A stretch of DNA of 64,000 nucleotides from Candidatus Desulfosporosinus nitrosoreducens (GCF_030954495.1 NZ_JAVHUW010000065.1:186001-250000); one strand, 5' to 3'. Counted from the first letter of the stretch, positions 51,974-61,383 are shown. A program made the numbers and translations. The notes: a model not told the origin generated them from the sequence alone.

Positions 51974-52307
51974 CATGACTACGAGTGAACATCAGATCAA
52001 GCATAGAAAGTGCTAATTGACATCAAAACTAGAGCCTGTCACCTAGCACTTTAGCTGCTACCTCAGTCAAACCATTGATATCACTGGTATTTAATTTTAA
52101 AGGTGTATCAAATTCGAAGTTATTTAACGTTTTTGTCTGACCTCGATTTCTGCTAAAATCAGAGGGGAAGAGAGGTCGAAATAGGATTATTCTCCATCGA
52201 CAATATATCAGGATTACTCCATTAATGAAGAGTTATTTCAGTTTGTCACACGCCTAAGCCTAGCTCCATATTCTGTGAATAAAGTAGCAGAAAGGACAGG
52301 TAGTAGG

Positions 52308-52802
52308 ATGAATGATTTGATCACAGAACGTACGCCGCTTGTGATTGTGGCTGAAATAAATACGATCAGATATCGGGCAGGGAAAATCCTCCTTATCAGC
52401 GCCATTGAGATCGGCCGGTGCCTGAAGGAGGCCAAGGACCTGCTTCCCTATGGAGAATGGGGCAATTGGTTGAAGGAATCGGTCAGTTACTCTCAGCGAA
52501 CGGCCGATAGGTTAATGCAGCTCTGCGAAGAGTACGGGACGAAACTGCTCGCCGCCTCCGACAGTGACAACCATCCAGATTCGTCACCGGTAACGAATCT
52601 GACCTACACCCAGGCGCTCATCCTCCTTGGGATCCCGGAAGAGGAGCGGGAAGAGTTTATCGCCGAGCATGGTGTTGAGAGCATGACTAACTTGGAATTG
52701 CAGCAGGCTGTCAAGGACAAAGACCAGGCCATTCAGGAGAAAAAAGACCTCCCAAAAGACCTGATCTTGAAAAGCAGCGAACTTGCCCAATTAACCACTT
52801 AG
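52308..52802 (+). CDS. DUF3102 protein, probably truncated
   Basis: This 164-residue protein matches the N-terminal part of DUF3102 proteins (PF11300), which are frequent in Desulfitobacterium and relatives near mobile DNA. The segments are YRAGKILLISAIEIGRCLKEAKDLL, YGEWGNWLKESVSYSQRTADRLM and NLTYTQALILLGIPEEEREEF. Other members continue with a long coiled-coil; here the start of it (LEQQAVKDKDQAIQEKKDL-like) ends abruptly. The stop lies 29 bp before repeat copy B, so the gene may have been cut by the same rearrangement. ATG 52308 is chosen over a TTG/ATG at 52275. The 51974-52307 gap is without other features. Confidence 0.7.
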   Translation: MNDLITERTPLVIVAEINTIRYRAGKILLISAIEIGRCLKEAKDLLPYGEWGNWLKESVSYSQRTADRLMQLCEEYGTKLLAASDSDNHPDSSPVTNLTYTQALILLGIPEEEREEFIAEHGVESMTNLELQQAVKDKDQAIQEKKDLPKDLILKSSELAQLTT

Positions 52803-52830
52803 TAATAATGCAAATTGAACTATATTAAGC

Positions 52831-52934
52831 TAACATAGTATATTATAACATAGAGACTCTTTTCATCAAAAAAACAGGGAAATGCTTTCCTCTTTAAGGA
52901 TTTCCCTGTTTGAACTATTTATACTTTGAGAATG
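52831..52934. repeat. copy B of the ~100-bp repeated intergenic element
   Basis: This segment matches 47385-47488 by eye at roughly 85 percent. Its central hairpin is perfect: AAACAGGGAAAT (52872-52883) with ATTTCCCTGTTT (52900-52911). Copy A is the promoter region of the flavin oxidoreductase, while copy B has no gene attached. Confidence 0.75.
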
Positions 52935-53090
52935 GATTTAGAACATCAAGGGTAAGTTTTTTACCATTATCTTATAGGCAATCGAAAAAGGATTACCCCC
53001 ATATCTTGTCGAAAAATACCTTGTGACAGATTAAGTGGGTGTTACGGGCAGCACTATGCGGCCAGACGGGTATAATAAACCTCATATAAA

Positions 53091-53138
53091 ATGCTTATCC
53101 TCAATACGAATGCGCGTGATCGCATTGGGGATAAGCAT
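53091..53138. repeat. stable hairpin in the gap before the Uma2 gene
   Basis: ATGCTTATCCTCAAT and ATTGGGGATAAGCAT pair over 15 positions with one wobble, and AATGCG/CGCATT offers an inner stem. It has no T-tract. Together with copy B it makes up most of the 52803-53277 gap. A TATAAT lies at 53231-53236, 40 bp before the next gene. Confidence 0.5.
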
Positions 53139-53277
53139 GGAGCTTCTCACACCATCATTTGTCAAACCCTACCCAATGCCTGATTTTGCTGGCTTGCTTT
53201 GATATTAATGAATGTACAATTGAATTGTGCTATAATATGGTAAATCCATCAGTCTTGGCCAATGAGGGGGGTTTATA

Positions 53278-53859
53278 GTGGGTTTAACTGAACCTCAAGT
53301 CATTACAATCGCTGAATATAATAAACTCAGGGAGAATTCCGAGGGTCGATTGGAATATATCGATGGGATAGTGTATATGACCCCATCTCCTTCGACAAAG
53401 CATCAAAGAATTTCCGGCAGATTGCAGGCGAGGTTATTCAATTTTCTTGAGGGGAAAGAATGTGAAGTCTTCACCGCACCCTTTGACATTGAGCTTAGGA
53501 CAACTGATCCTGATCAAGGAGATCAGATCGAAAAAACCAAGGTAGTCATTCCGGATTTATCGGTTATCTGTGATAAAACGAAACTTGGTGAAAATAAATA
53601 TGCCGGTTCACCTGAACTTATCGTTGAAATTTTATCTCCTTCAAATCAAGCTCATGATCTCGTTAAGAAACTTAATTTATATATGCAATCCGGGGTTAAA
53701 GAGTATTGGATTGTTAATCCTCTTTTGAATACTGTACAGATCTATGGTTTGAATGAGGAAGGTCAGTATCAGCAGCTCGAGGTATTGAAGGAAACAGGGG
53801 TGGCCCATTCAGAGGTTTTGCAAGGATTTAGTATGAATCTTGAAGAGTTATTTAAGTGA
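53278..53859 (+). CDS. Uma2-family (DUF820) endonuclease-fold protein
   Basis: This 193-residue protein matches the Uma2/DUF820 family (PF05685) of PD-(D/E)xK nuclease fold. Landmarks are the start EYNKLRENSEGRLEYIDGIVYM, then VVIPDLSVICDKTKL, where the Asp is a metal ligand, and SPELIVEILSPSNQAHDLVKKLNLY with the catalytic Glu, and VKEYWIVNP near the end. The biological role is unknown; the genes are often mobile. The GTG start follows GAGGGGGG. Confidence 0.9.
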   Translation: MGLTEPQVITIAEYNKLRENSEGRLEYIDGIVYMTPSPSTKHQRISGRLQARLFNFLEGKECEVFTAPFDIELRTTDPDQGDQIEKTKVVIPDLSVICDKTKLGENKYAGSPELIVEILSPSNQAHDLVKKLNLYMQSGVKEYWIVNPLLNTVQIYGLNEEGQYQQLEVLKETGVAHSEVLQGFSMNLEELFK

Positions 53860-54236
53860 GTGCCTAAGATATTGTGTATCGTTATTGCACTTCTTCTTTA
53901 CATGTCCTTATTTTGTCTTACAGCATAAAGACAGGAATGAAGAATACTTTGTGAGCCCCAGTGTTATACTGCAGGGTTTTATTTTATTCACTTTGGCAAA
54001 GATAATTGGACAATGGAAAGAAAAGAAATCGGATCTATTGCAATGGTTTCAAGAATAAGCATTAATAATAGGTGAAGATTAATAACAGTAAGGGGACCCT
54101 GCACTATCCTTAGTGTTTTTAGGTAATCCTTTTGTCTCTCAATAATGGGGCTAAGTTTAAAGAAGATTGGTTTCAGAACGAGAAACATGCCCTTCTCTAT
54201 TGATGGGATAGGGGCAATAATTGAAGAGGTGAAAGT
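53860..54236. other. gap with a possible gene remnant
   Basis: A plus-strand frame to about 54058 reads SPSVILQGFILFTLAKIIGQW near its end but lacks a start with a ribosome site. It may be the tail of a broken gene. The rest holds no feature I can support. Confidence 0.25.
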
Positions 54237-54806
54237 ATGAAAAAAAGTTTGGGTGCTAAAACATTGATTTATCCTACGCCGATTTTGGTAGTAGGTACCT
54301 ATGATGAGGAAGGCAAGCCGAATGCCATGACCGCTGCCTGGGGAGGGATTTGCTGCTCTTCTCCGCCTTGCGTGACGGTTTCGCTGCGCAAAGCCACTTA
54401 TACTTATGGCAACCTTATGTCGAAAAAAGCCTACACCATAAATATCCCTTCAGAAAACAATATTAAAGAGGCCGATTACTTTGGCATGGCAACCGGAAGA
54501 ACGGAAGACAAATTTGCCAAGACCGGTCTTACACCGGTAAAAAGTGATTTTGTTGATGCTCCGTATATCAAAGAATTCCCGATTAATTTAGAGTGCAAAA
54601 TAATCCAGGTCGTTGAAATCGGCCTGCACACTCAGTTTATTGGTGAGGTTATGGATGTTAAAATGGATGACAGCCTGCAGGAAAAGGGAGACCAGCCTCT
54701 TGTGGAACAACTACGGCCTTTGATTTATGCTCCCGAAGGTAGACATTACTATGGCATAGGGAAGCAAATTGCCACGGCCTTTTCCATCGGCAACGGAATA
54801 AAGTAG
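54237..54806 (+). CDS. flavin reductase-like FMN protein (flavoredoxin type)
   Basis: This 189-residue protein belongs to the flavin reductase-like domain family (PF01613). The N-terminal strand YPTPILVVGTYDEEGKPNAMT, the following AAWGGICCSSPPCVTVSLRK and the YTINIPSENN segment match flavoredoxins of anaerobes. It binds FMN and may pass electrons in sulfur or metal reduction. GAGGTG precedes the ATG. It is followed by a terminator and then by the rubrerythrin genes. Confidence 0.88.
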   Translation: MKKSLGAKTLIYPTPILVVGTYDEEGKPNAMTAAWGGICCSSPPCVTVSLRKATYTYGNLMSKKAYTINIPSENNIKEADYFGMATGRTEDKFAKTGLTPVKSDFVDAPYIKEFPINLECKIIQVVEIGLHTQFIGEVMDVKMDDSLQEKGDQPLVEQLRPLIYAPEGRHYYGIGKQIATAFSIGNGIK

Positions 54807-54883
54807 GGAATTAAAAAAATTAATTTTTACCTCAAGTATTATAATTAGAGGGCATTTTAGGCGGATAGAGTTATAAAATAGCT

Positions 54884-54912
54884 GCCAGGGCGTCTTAGGC
54901 GTTCTGGCTTTT
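54884..54912 (+). terminator. terminator, first of two near-identical copies
   Basis: GCCAGGGCGTC and GGCGTTCTGGC pair with wobbles around TTA, followed by TTTTGCTAT. A near-identical copy occurs at 57123-57151. The rest of the 54807-55153 gap is without a recognised feature. Confidence 0.6.
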
Positions 54913-55153
54913 GCTATTTGTGCCCGGATCGCTAGAAACCGGCAAGTACTTTTAATATTTGTACATTGGGCAAAACGGGTTGCCATTTCCTTTAAAAACG
55001 ATGAAGGTTTTGCCTCGGGAAATATTTCCATATCCCTTTTTTGAGCGTATTTAGAGTGATATAATGGGACAGGAAGTTAATCCTCCGGCCCAGGGGGGGC
55101 CTTAATGATGGTGTAACCAGGGACTGAGATGATAAGAAAAGGAGGGCTAGGTT

Positions 55154-55825
55154 GTGAAAAAATTCGTATGTTCTATTTGCGGTTATATCTACGATGAAGC
55201 TATGGGCGATCCGGAGAAAGGAATTGCGCCGGGGACAAAATGGGAAGATGTGCCGGAGGACTGGGTTTGTCCCTTATGTGGGGCAGCGAAAGCTGACTTC
55301 GCTGAACAACAAGTTGGCAGTCAGCCTGTTGTACCGGAGCTAAGCGCCGGAGAAAATGACCGGGATGAACTTCGGGAGCTGTCCTTTGGGGAACTGAGCG
55401 CATTGTGTTCCAATCTTGCCAAAGGATGTGAAAAACAGTATCGAACTGAGGAGGCTGAGTTGTTTAACCAGTTGGCCCGATACTATGAAGGTAAAAACGG
55501 CCTGCAGGGTGAAAGTCGGTTAAACGATCTCAGTGCACTGATTCAGCAGAATTTAAGTTCAGGCTATGCACAAGCCACTGCAGTTGCCGCCGGCGCTGCC
55601 GACAGAGGAGCACTCAGGGCGCTTACATGGGGGGAAAAAGTAACCAAACTATTGAATTCCCTGCTGAACAGGTATGAAAAACAACAGGATGCCTTATTGG
55701 AAAATACGCATGTTTACGTGTGTGAGATTTGCGGTTTTGTCTACATAGGGGAGGAAGTCCCTGAAATTTGTCCGGTTTGCAAAGTTCCCAACAAGAAAAT
55801 TACAGAGGTAAAAGGGGGTAAATAA
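55154..55825 (+). CDS. rubredoxin - helical domain - rubredoxin-like protein
   Basis: This 223-residue protein begins with a full rubredoxin: CSICGYIYD near residue 5-13 and WVCPLCGAAK near residue 39-48. The middle (about 65-180) is helical and holds two related segments, LRELSFGELSALCSNL and LRALTWGEKVTKLLNSL, suggesting an internal duplication. The end is a second iron site of the rubrerythrin type: CEICGFVY and CPVCKV. No ferritin-like diiron motif is visible in the middle. GTG start with GGAGG. It is next to a rubrerythrin fusion and should act in the same oxidative-stress electron chain. Confidence 0.82.
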   Translation: MKKFVCSICGYIYDEAMGDPEKGIAPGTKWEDVPEDWVCPLCGAAKADFAEQQVGSQPVVPELSAGENDRDELRELSFGELSALCSNLAKGCEKQYRTEEAELFNQLARYYEGKNGLQGESRLNDLSALIQQNLSSGYAQATAVAAGAADRGALRALTWGEKVTKLLNSLLNRYEKQQDALLENTHVYVCEICGFVYIGEEVPEICPVCKVPNKKITEVKGGK

Positions 55826-55826
55826 A

Positions 55827-57005
55827 ATGCATGCAGTGAGAAACATCAGATTATGTACGAAAGATTGTCTCTGCCTATATGTTTGCCCTACAGGAGCAAC
55901 CGATACCGAAACGGGTCAGATTGATGCTTTAAAATGTCTGAAGGGCTGCCGCGCCTGTGTTGATGCCTGCCCATCCCATGCGATTTCCCTGATTCCGGAG
56001 GATTTTCCGCCTCAGCAGGAAAAAACGGAGGCAGTTAAAAAAGTCTTGCTTTCCTTGGCCGAAAGCAAGACAAAACAGGAAAAGATAGCCGCCGGCATTG
56101 TGCAAACCTCCGCTAACCCTATTTTGAGCCGGTTTGCCCAAGCTCTGAGTACATCAAATAGAATTATGGCGGAAGATCTTCTCCGGGAAGCCGGCTATAT
56201 GCTTCCCCAGAGTCAGAACGTTCAGGACCTTCTTCAATCCTTGCTGAATGCCTCACAGCCGGAAGATTTCCCGGCAGACGCTGTCGAAAGGTTATTGGAG
56301 ATACTTAAAAATAAGAAAGTTAAAGTTCAGGAGGAGAAAAAAATGGCTAAATATCGTTGTTCCGTCTGCGGCTACATTCACGAGGGAGAATTAGCGGAAG
56401 GCTTTACATGCCCGAGATGCAAGCAGCCGGCTTCTGCCTTTGCAATCATCGAAGAGAAAGCTAAAGCCCTTAATTCCTATGCCGGAACCAAAACCGAGAA
56501 GAATCTGCTGGAAGCTTTTGCGGGAGAAAGCCAGGCCAGGAATAAGTACACTTATTTTGCTTCGATCGCCCAAAGAGAGGGTTACGATCAGTTATCGGAA
56601 ATCTTTTTGAAAACAGCGCGGAATGAACAGGAACATGCCCGTATTTGGTTTGAAGAACTGGGAAATCTGGGCAAGACGGCTGAGAATCTTTTACATGCGG
56701 CCGAAGGTGAAAATTATGAATGGACGGATATGTACGCAAGATTTGCCAAAGATGCCGATGCGGAAGGATTCGGAGAATTAGCCGCACGTTTTCGCAGGGT
56801 GGCGGCCATTGAGAAGGCCCATGAAGAGCGTTATCGCAGGTTATTGAAAAATGTGGAGATGCAGCAGGTGTTTGAAAAAGGTGAAGAAGCCATGTGGGAA
56901 TGCCGTATCTGCGGGCATCTGGTCATGGGCAGGAAAGCTCCGGAAGTGTGTCCGGTATGTAAATATTCCCAGAGCTATTTTGAAGTAAGGAAAGAAAACT
57001 ATTGA
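55827..57005 (+). CDS. ferredoxin-like - rubredoxin - rubrerythrin fusion
   Basis: This 392-residue protein starts with a ferredoxin-like part (CTKDCLCLYVCP and CLKGCRACVDACP), then a helical linker to about residue 170. A rubredoxin-like site follows (CSVCGY, CPRC at about 175-195), then a rubrerythrin diiron domain (FAGESQARNKY, RNEQEHARIW and IEKAHEERY hold the Glu and His ligands) and a last rubredoxin-like site (CRICGHL, CPVCKY). It should reduce hydrogen peroxide. An internal ATG with GGAGG (56343) opens a rubrerythrin-only product, so two products from one gene are possible. It starts one base after the stop of the preceding gene. Confidence 0.9.
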   Translation: MHAVRNIRLCTKDCLCLYVCPTGATDTETGQIDALKCLKGCRACVDACPSHAISLIPEDFPPQQEKTEAVKKVLLSLAESKTKQEKIAAGIVQTSANPILSRFAQALSTSNRIMAEDLLREAGYMLPQSQNVQDLLQSLLNASQPEDFPADAVERLLEILKNKKVKVQEEKKMAKYRCSVCGYIHEGELAEGFTCPRCKQPASAFAIIEEKAKALNSYAGTKTEKNLLEAFAGESQARNKYTYFASIAQREGYDQLSEIFLKTARNEQEHARIWFEELGNLGKTAENLLHAAEGENYEWTDMYARFAKDADAEGFGELAARFRRVAAIEKAHEERYRRLLKNVEMQQVFEKGEEAMWECRICGHLVMGRKAPEVCPVCKYSQSYFEVRKENY

Positions 57006-57122
57006 TGGTCATGATCTGAGACCGGTTTTTACTCCAAGAACTTACGGCATTTTTAGCTGCTTTTGTTGCCGCGGCTTTTTCCATAGGTAATGAATAAAGC
57101 AGGCAATGGAGAATAACTAGCG

Positions 57123-57151
57123 GCCAGAGCGTCTTAGACGTTCTGGCTTTG
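57123..57151 (+). terminator. terminator, second of two near-identical copies
   Basis: GCCAGAGCGTC and GACGTTCTGGC pair around TTA with one wobble, followed by TTTGCTATA. The stem and its flanks match 54884-54912 over about 40 bases. Confidence 0.65.
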
Positions 57152-57185
57152 CTATATGTGGCAAAAGACAGGCAGACTCAGATTA

Positions 57186-57219
57186 CGGACCAGACTCATC
57201 GGAGGCGGTCCGATTTTTT
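57186..57219 (+). terminator. rho-independent terminator
   Basis: CGGACC and GGTCCG pair around a 15-base loop that can itself fold, followed by ATTTTTTT. It separates the rubrerythrin genes from the RNA repair operon. A TATAAT at 57305-57310 is a possible -10 box for the next gene. Confidence 0.7.
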
Positions 57220-57344
57220 TAGGGGGAGCAGCAGGGGCAGAGAATAGGGATCTTGGGCGTGGGGGGACTTGAAATAATGATTTATGGAATGACGATTTAT
57301 AGGGTATAATTGTATAAAATTCAAAAAGACAGGAGTTTGTTCAT

Positions 57345-58784
57345 GTGCAGCTAGCGCTAAAAGCGACGGGAGAAGGAGCTAAAATGCTTTCGTTTCTCTT
57401 GTCCAAGAATCCGCAAAATCTTTATGACCGAATGGAAAAGGGGCATCGCGTTCGTTTTACTTATACTGTCTTTAGTGAGTGTGAAGTCGAAGCTGTGATC
57501 TTTGTCACGCCCGATCCGGTTGAACTGGTTAAAAACAGCCCGGATACTTATGAAATTACTCAATATATCAATGACAGGGAATTTGTTGTCAGCAGTATTT
57601 TCTGCTCCCAGATTCGTTCGGCCCTGGGAACAGCTCTGAATGGCCGGCCCAAAGAAGAGTATCTGGAGTGGGCTAAACATGCCTTTGACCTGACTGTTGG
57701 CTTTGGACCGGTGGCTACCGATTTGCCGGATGCTGCGCTTAAGCGAATGTTTGAACCGCTGGGTTATCAAATAGAAATTGAGCGGGGACAAGCCTCGTAT
57801 CACTTCCAGCTCAAGGAGAGAAGCTCCGCCCGTTTTATACATTTACAGGGTAAGGAAACTGTTCAAAATGCTCTTAAACATCTCTTTGTGCTGATTCCGG
57901 TCCTGGATAATTACCGGCATTATTTTATCGATGAGCGTGAGATAGAAAAGCTGGAGCGATATGGGGAAGGATGGCTGGGCGGTCACCCCCTGAAGGAGCT
58001 GATTATTCAACGGACGCTGCGTTTTAGAGACTTGATTGAGCGGATGGAAGGGCATCTTGTCCAATCCAATCATCTTGATCAACTCGATAATCCCGATAAT
58101 CCCGTTCAAACAGAGGGTGACCATGAAGCTTTAACACCGGAACCTACTCTGAGCCCCCAACCTGTCGTCAGATTAAATGAGCTGCGCTATCAAAGGGTCG
58201 TTAAACTGGTGCAAAGTTTGCCGGCCAAAGAACGTATCGTTGATTTCGGGGCAGGGGAAGGCAAGTTGTCCGTCAGACTTGGCTTTATACCGGGTGTCAA
58301 AGAGATTTTAGCGGTGGAGCCGACAGAGAAGGAACAGCTCCGGGCCCTCAAACGCTTCTCAGAAGCGGGCCGCAAGGAGGGCTTTATGGCACCGACCCCG
58401 CTATGGGGCTCCTTATTTTATTTTGATGAGCAATTGTGTGCTAAAGATGTGATGATTCTCAATGAAGTCATCGAGCATATTGACGAAGACCGCCTGCCGC
58501 GGGTGATGGACACCATCCTGGGCGGCTACAAGCCCAAGGTTTTAATTATTACAACTCCGAATGCAGAATATAACGCGGTTTATCAGATGGAAAACCAGGA
58601 GTTCCGCCATAAAGATCATCGTTTTGAGTGGAGCCGGGCTAAGTTTGCGGAGTGGGCCCATGCTTTGGCGGAGCACTATTCCTATAAGGTCCGATTAGAG
58701 GGCATCGGCGCGGAAGCCGAAGGGTATGGTCATCCTTCACAAATAGCTATCTTCTCAGAACAAGGTGGAATGAAGAATGAGTAA
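57345..58784 (+). CDS. hen1: bacterial Hen1 RNA 3'-terminal ribose 2'-O-methyltransferase
   Basis: This 479-residue protein adds a methyl group to the ribose at a cleaved RNA 3' end, before ligation by Pnkp, which protects the repaired RNA from renewed cutting. The N-terminal half (about 1-245) is the Pnkp-activating region. An acidic linker follows. The C-terminal methyltransferase has IVDFGAGEGKLSVRL for AdoMet and the Hen1 metal motif ILNEVIEHIDEDRLPRV with the later TTPNAEYN and HKDHRFEW segments. The start is GTG with AGGAG nine bases before it. It overlaps the kinase-phosphatase gene by 8 bp, the standard order of this system. Confidence 0.93.
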   Translation: MQLALKATGEGAKMLSFLLSKNPQNLYDRMEKGHRVRFTYTVFSECEVEAVIFVTPDPVELVKNSPDTYEITQYINDREFVVSSIFCSQIRSALGTALNGRPKEEYLEWAKHAFDLTVGFGPVATDLPDAALKRMFEPLGYQIEIERGQASYHFQLKERSSARFIHLQGKETVQNALKHLFVLIPVLDNYRHYFIDEREIEKLERYGEGWLGGHPLKELIIQRTLRFRDLIERMEGHLVQSNHLDQLDNPDNPVQTEGDHEALTPEPTLSPQPVVRLNELRYQRVVKLVQSLPAKERIVDFGAGEGKLSVRLGFIPGVKEILAVEPTEKEQLRALKRFSEAGRKEGFMAPTPLWGSLFYFDEQLCAKDVMILNEVIEHIDEDRLPRVMDTILGGYKPKVLIITTPNAEYNAVYQMENQEFRHKDHRFEWSRAKFAEWAHALAEHYSYKVRLEGIGAEAEGYGHPSQIAIFSEQGGMKNE

Positions 58785-61383
58785 AGAAATCAGAGTTCCT
58801 CACGCGGGAATCGTCTTGCTGGTGGGGCCGTCTAACAGCGGCAAAACGACCTTACTCAGGCGGTTGGTCAAACAGGGGATTTTGCTGCCTTCAGAGATTG
58901 TCAGTTCGGATCAATTTAGGGTCCTGGTTGCCGATACGGAATTTATAAAACTTGATAAACGTTCTAAAGATGAGCAAGACGTGCTTTATGCGGAGTACCA
59001 GTTGATTTCTCAAAAAGCCTTTGCAGCGATGGATTATCTCCTGGAGTCCCGCTGCGCTTTAGGCAAGCTGACTGTAGTAGACGCAACTCATCTTTGGCCG
59101 GAAGACAGGAAGAAGTACCTTGATCTGGCCCGGCGCAAACATGTTCCCATCATGGCTGTTGCCTTAGATATCGATGACCGGTTATTGTTCGAGCGGGACG
59201 AACACAGGGAGCAGCCCAGAGGACGGCAGCGGATCAAACAGCAAGTACGAACCTTCAAAAGTAATCTGCGTTCCCTGAAGACGGAGGGGTTTTCCGGTTC
59301 CTATATCTTAAACGAACAGGAAGCAGAAGAGGCGCGTTTTAGCCGCTTAACGAATCCGTTGCTCAAAGAGGTCGGGGCTGGTCTTGATTTTATCGGGGAT
59401 ATCCATGGCTGCTATAGCGAATTTCTGGCTTTGCTGGAGAAACTGGGATACCGGTCAGATGCAGAGGGAGTCTACACTCATCCCCAAGGCCGCAAACTCG
59501 TATCGGTAGGGGATGTGCTCTCCAGGGGTCCGCGTAGTATTGACTGCCTCAAATTCTTTATTAAGCATGTAGAAAAGGGTTTAGCCTACATGGTCGACAG
59601 TAACCACGGCTGGAAGATTGCCCGCTGGCTGTCCGGCCGTAAGGTCGAATTAAGTCATGGGGATGAGCTGATTGCGGTCGAGTTTGCCGCTTATGAGCGG
59701 GAACACGGCCATGAAGCCGCGGCGGAATTGAAGGAAAACGTGAGAAGCCTGCTGCTAAGCGCACCTGCAAATTTAGTATTTACGAGCAACGGCGTCAGAG
59801 TGGTTGTCGCAGTTCATGCCGGCATACGGGATCACTACATCGGCAAGGAATCCGAACAAATCAGCGACTTTTGCCGTTATGGTGATACGGACGGTTTCGG
59901 AGAAAGCGGGAAGTCGGTGCGCAAAGACTGGTTTGTCAACCATGTATCGGGAGAAATGATTATCTGGGGGCATGACCCGCGGCCCCAGCCGATGGTGGTC
60001 AACAACACGATCAATATTGACCAGGGCGTCGTTTTCGGCGGCAGGTTAACCGCTTACCGTTACCCGGAAAAGACGTTTGCAGCGGTTGAAGCTCAGAGAG
60101 ACTATGCCGAAGATCCGGAGAGCTTTCTGCAGCAATGGAAAAAAGAACGCTTTAATCCTCCCAATATCCGGAGTTTTCTCACCGGTTATTCCGTAATGAC
60201 TGAAGATTATGGGGAAATTAAAATTCAGGCTGATTATGTAAAACCGGCGATTGAAACGGTTTCCCATTATACGGTCCCGCTGGAGGAACTGCCCTATATC
60301 CCTCCTACCATGAGTCCCGCTCCCGCTCCGTCGCCCTTGGATAATTATTTTGAACATCCGCGCGAGGCTTTTAATTACTATCGGAGTCAGGGAATCACCA
60401 CTATGATAGCGGAGAAGAAACATATGGGCAGCAGGGGGATTCTGCTTTTATTCAGAGATGAAGCAGATGCGCTCGTATATGTCGGAAGACCGACGTTGGG
60501 AACTATTTATACCAGGACGGGCCGGGGGTTTTTTGAACAGGAGTTGTCACGGAAGATCATCGGGCAACTGAATAGAGACCTGAAGCAGGGACAGTATTTT
60601 GCAAAATTCGACACGGATTTTGTGCTGTTGGATGCAGAGATTCTGCCTTGGAATTTAAAGGCCAAGGAGTTGATTAGCTCTCAGTACGCTCACGTTTCCG
60701 AAGCCGCTCTCTTGGACCGCCAAAAGCTTTTAGAAAAACTTGAGCTGGCCAGGCTGAACGGCTGGGAGGTTGACTCCTGGATCGGGGAGTTCCGGGGAAA
60801 GGTGGAGAATGCCCAAGTCTTTCGCGAAGTGTTTCAAAACTATTGCTGGGATACCCGGGGGGGTGAGGGAATCAAAATTGCGCCCTTTCATGTCCTGGCT
60901 CACCGGGGGCGGACCTATTTTGACCAATCTCACCTCTGGCATATGGAGCGGAATAAGGAGCTCGCCAAGCTGTCTTCTCTCTTGTTGGAGACTGAATACA
61001 AAGTTGTGACGGATGAAAAGTCTGAGCAGGAAGCCGTTCTCTGGTGGGAGGAAATGACGGCAAAGGGACATGAAGGTTTTGTGGTTAAGCCGGAAACCTT
61101 TATCGCCAGGAATGAAAAAGGCCGGCTGGTGCAACCGGCAATTAAAGTCCGCGGCCGGAAGTATCTGCATCTTATATACGGCCTGGACTATTTGCAGCCT
61201 GAGAACCTGAGGCGCTTAAAGCAGCGCAATGTTAAACGTAAACAGCGTCATGCCCTGATGGAATTTGCTCTGGGAGCGGAAGCAGTCAGGCGTTTTGTCA
61301 ATCGGGAGCCCCTCAGCCGGATTCATGAATGCGTGCTGGCAACCCTGGCTTTAGAAGCGGAGCCGGTTGATCCCAGGCTCTAA
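58777..61383 (+). CDS. pnkp: bacterial polynucleotide kinase-phosphatase-ligase Pnkp
   Basis: This 868-residue protein heals and seals broken RNA. Residues about 1-180 are a 5' kinase with the P-loop VGPSNSGKTTLL. Residues about 200-470 are a metallophosphatase: DIHGCYSEF, VGDVLSRGPRS, SNHGWK, AVHAGIRDH and WGHDPRPQP carry the metal ligands. The usual GDLVDRGP and GNHE are slightly changed here, but the metal-binding Asp, Arg, Asn and His are kept. Residues about 500-868 are the ligase, with the nucleotidyl Lys in KKHMGSRG and motif IV/V-like GHEGFVVKP and AIKVRGRKYL. It works with Hen1 as a heterotetramer in known cases. Confidence 0.95.
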   Translation: MSKEIRVPHAGIVLLVGPSNSGKTTLLRRLVKQGILLPSEIVSSDQFRVLVADTEFIKLDKRSKDEQDVLYAEYQLISQKAFAAMDYLLESRCALGKLTVVDATHLWPEDRKKYLDLARRKHVPIMAVALDIDDRLLFERDEHREQPRGRQRIKQQVRTFKSNLRSLKTEGFSGSYILNEQEAEEARFSRLTNPLLKEVGAGLDFIGDIHGCYSEFLALLEKLGYRSDAEGVYTHPQGRKLVSVGDVLSRGPRSIDCLKFFIKHVEKGLAYMVDSNHGWKIARWLSGRKVELSHGDELIAVEFAAYEREHGHEAAAELKENVRSLLLSAPANLVFTSNGVRVVVAVHAGIRDHYIGKESEQISDFCRYGDTDGFGESGKSVRKDWFVNHVSGEMIIWGHDPRPQPMVVNNTINIDQGVVFGGRLTAYRYPEKTFAAVEAQRDYAEDPESFLQQWKKERFNPPNIRSFLTGYSVMTEDYGEIKIQADYVKPAIETVSHYTVPLEELPYIPPTMSPAPAPSPLDNYFEHPREAFNYYRSQGITTMIAEKKHMGSRGILLLFRDEADALVYVGRPTLGTIYTRTGRGFFEQELSRKIIGQLNRDLKQGQYFAKFDTDFVLLDAEILPWNLKAKELISSQYAHVSEAALLDRQKLLEKLELARLNGWEVDSWIGEFRGKVENAQVFREVFQNYCWDTRGGEGIKIAPFHVLAHRGRTYFDQSHLWHMERNKELAKLSSLLLETEYKVVTDEKSEQEAVLWWEEMTAKGHEGFVVKPETFIARNEKGRLVQPAIKVRGRKYLHLIYGLDYLQPENLRRLKQRNVKRKQRHALMEFALGAEAVRRFVNREPLSRIHECVLATLALEAEPVDPRL

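Noticed and set aside
53840..54058. 72-codon frame overlapping the end of the Uma2 gene
   Set aside because: Starts inside the Uma2 gene without a ribosome site; only its last part looks protein-like, so it is noted as a possible remnant.
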